A model generated the notes under the pieces. The model saw nothing but the letters and a program-made list of their open reading frames with translations, had not been told where the DNA came from and searched no databases. The position numbers and the translations under genes were made by a program. A stretch of 64,000 nucleotides of DNA from Lentihominibacter butyricus (GTDB lineage: Bacteria; Bacillota; Clostridia; Peptostreptococcales; Anaerovoracaceae). The stretch lies in NCBI RefSeq assembly GCF_025567305.1, contig NZ_JAOQJP010000006.1:1-64000 (forward strand). The letters run 5' to 3'. Positions 62,958 to 64,000 of this stretch are shown piece after piece. Numbering within the stretch: the stretch's first letter is position 1; each line of letters begins with the position of its first letter.

Positions 62958-63701
62958 TTAAGTTTTCTTCATGCAAAGATCTGCAGTTCTGCGGATCTCG
63001 AAGACCGTCAGTCTGCCGCCGCAGCGGCATCTGTAGGCTTTCGGTTTCTTTACGACAGCGCTGCAGCGCTGTCTGGGATATTCCCTGCCGCATTTCCTGC
63101 ATCTGATGATGTATTTTATTGCGCCGGTTGAAGAGCTGCCCTGCCTGCCGACAAATCCCCACACATCAACAGTATCCGACCGATCAGCGCTCCCCGACCC
63201 GCCGGCAGTTCCTTCGCTTCCGGAATATTCTCCGCTTCTGCCCTCATCAGCGATCCCCATTTCCTCATTAGATGAAGTGCGCTTTATATTATATCCATAT
63301 GCTGAATTCATCATAGCGGCATATTCTTTCCACATATTGCCATGATTATAACAGCCTTTGCAGGTATGGAGTATCTCATGAGCCAGAACTCCCCTTATTT
63401 TCTCAGGATCACAGCCCAGTATGAACTCACTTACCTCTATATGATATACTCCATTCTTCAGCCTGCAGCATCCGTATCTCTTTTTCGGACGAGAGTTTAT
63501 CTCAACCTGTTCACATATATCAGCAGGCACAGGAATATTTATATCCTGTGCCTGCTTTATCACTTCTTTAAGATTTCTATTTAATTCTGTCTGATCCATA
63601 TCGTTTATGATTTTATTCCGATCTGATCTGCTGCCATTCGCATACCGATAACTGCATCCGCACTCATATCTGCTATGTTTCATACGTTCCATATCTTTCA
63701 T
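62958..63701 (-). CDS. SprT-like zinc metalloprotein
   Basis: 247 residues. A zinc-dependent peptidase-type motif AHEILHTCKGCYNHG (HExxH near 108-112, further His downstream), then a Ser/Gly-rich linker (about 150-185) and a C-terminal zinc ribbon with CRKC and CRCG. This is the SprT/Spartan fold, linked in other organisms to DNA-protein crosslink repair. The first 34 residues contain a MKD-MER-MKH repeat and may not be translated; the ATG ending at 63599 (MDQTELNRNL) is an alternative start. Confidence 0.8.
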   Translation of the reverse strand: MKDMERMKHSRYECGCSYRYANGSRSDRNKIINDMDQTELNRNLKEVIKQAQDINIPVPADICEQVEINSRPKKRYGCCRLKNGVYHIEVSEFILGCDPEKIRGVLAHEILHTCKGCYNHGNMWKEYAAMMNSAYGYNIKRTSSNEEMGIADEGRSGEYSGSEGTAGGSGSADRSDTVDVWGFVGRQGSSSTGAIKYIIRCRKCGREYPRQRCSAVVKKPKAYRCRCGGRLTVFEIRRTADLCMKKT

Positions 63702-63727
63702 ATTTTACATATGTTTCACATGAAACA
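63676..63727. promoter_or_regulatory. parS-like palindrome with 9-bp tandem repeats
   Basis: TGTTTCACATGAAACA (63712-63727) differs by one base from the parS consensus TGTTTCACGTGAAACA. It is preceded by four 9-base copies of the same half-site pattern: TGTTTCATA, CGTTCCATA, TCTTTCATA, TTTTACATA (63676-63711), then TGTTTCACA. It lies 8 bases downstream of the parB stop. Confidence 0.6.
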
Positions 63728-63734
63728 ATCTCTT

Positions 63735-64000
63735 CTAACTGAGTGTCTTCAACAGTTCTATCAGTCTTTCAAGATCTTCTCTGCTGTAAAATTCTATCTC
63801 TATTTTGCCTTTTTTGCCCTTCTGATTGAGGTTTACTTTTGTTCCCAGAACTTCTTTCAGGTCTTCCTCAACACGAATGACATCTGCATTCTTTGACTTT
63901 ACACGCGGCTTTGGTTTCGCAGAATCCTTGTTCTGCTTTGCCAGCTTCTCTATCTCTCTGACGGAAAGTCCCTGCTTTACTGCAATATCTGCGAGCGCTA
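63735..64000 (-). CDS. parB: Chromosome partitioning protein ParB (C-terminal part)
   Basis: About 88 codons, cut by the window edge. Visible: DIAVKQGLSVREIEKLAK (end of the DNA-binding region), a basic linker PKPRVKSKN, then the C-terminal dimerisation domain (DVIRVEEDLKEVLGTKVNL, KIEIEFYSREDLERLIELL). ParB loads SMC and binds parS. Its 3' end is adjacent to the parS-like site above, typical of the origin-proximal region. Confidence 0.9.
   Translation of the reverse strand, partial: ALADIAVKQGLSVREIEKLAKQNKDSAKPKPRVKSKNADVIRVEEDLKEVLGTKVNLNQKGKKGKIEIEFYSREDLERLIELLKTLS

Overview
The window looks like chromosomal DNA of an anaerobic, Gram-positive Clostridia-type bacterium (Bacillota). This is inferred from an [FeFe]-hydrogenase maturase (hydE), 3-hydroxybutyryl-CoA dehydrogenase, the rho / DUF1385 / prmC neighbourhood, an Hsp33 and DUF1934 pair, very strong AGGAGG ribosome sites, a streptolysin-S-like peptide operon, a holin-like type I toxin, and a giant pilin-repeat surface protein. 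Genus and species cannot be read safely from the sequence. Base composition is moderate, and several housekeeping proteins carry Ala/Pro/Glu-rich low-complexity insertions or tails.

Layout. 1-6.1 kb, minus strand: hydE, an 0.8-kb gap, then rho-DUF1385-prmC. 6.3-7.2 kb: hbd. 7.5-10.7 kb: a small secreted protein, an ECF-type sigma factor with a membrane regulator, and three XRE regulators. 10.7-14.8 kb: AEC transporter, DUF1846 protein, a 30-residue membrane peptide, DUF1934 protein and hslO. 15.0-18.6 kb: HtrA protease, Rpn-family nuclease, GIY-YIG protein.

18.7-26.8 kb, minus strand: a complete streptolysin-S-like TOMM (azole-modified peptide) operon. It runs: a short Cys/Thr-rich precursor peptide, radical SAM enzyme, ABC ATPase, ABC permease, SagB-type dehydrogenase, SagC-like partner, YcaO cyclodehydratase, and two CPBP membrane proteins. 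Divergent from it at 27.0-35.7 kb is the aromatic amino acid operon aroF-tyrA-aroB-aroA-aroC-pheA-aroE/K. It is preceded by a Phe/Tyr-rich leader peptide and a terminator with a matching anti-terminator, i.e. a classic attenuator.

35.7-36.1 kb: a type I toxin-antitoxin locus with promoters on both strands. 36.7-40.6 kb: APC permease and a two-component system. 41.0-48.1 kb: a single 2358-residue VWA/pilin-repeat surface protein. 48.5-54.4 kb: tRNA-Arg(CCU), a free-standing NrdD-tail-like protein, a DMT transporter, purB, purA and alr. 54.8-55.2 kb: a nuclease-gene remnant and an unusual array of inverted hexamers with about 73-bp period. 55.4-60.7 kb: a peptide/nickel-type ABC importer. 61.1-64.0 kb: SulP transporter, SprT-like zinc protein, a parS-like palindrome and the 3' part of parB, which hints that the right end lies near the replication origin.

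The most interesting items are the hybrid radical-SAM/TOMM operon with its very short precursor, the ribosome-type attenuator on the aro operon, the toxin-antitoxin locus, and the inverted-hexamer array.
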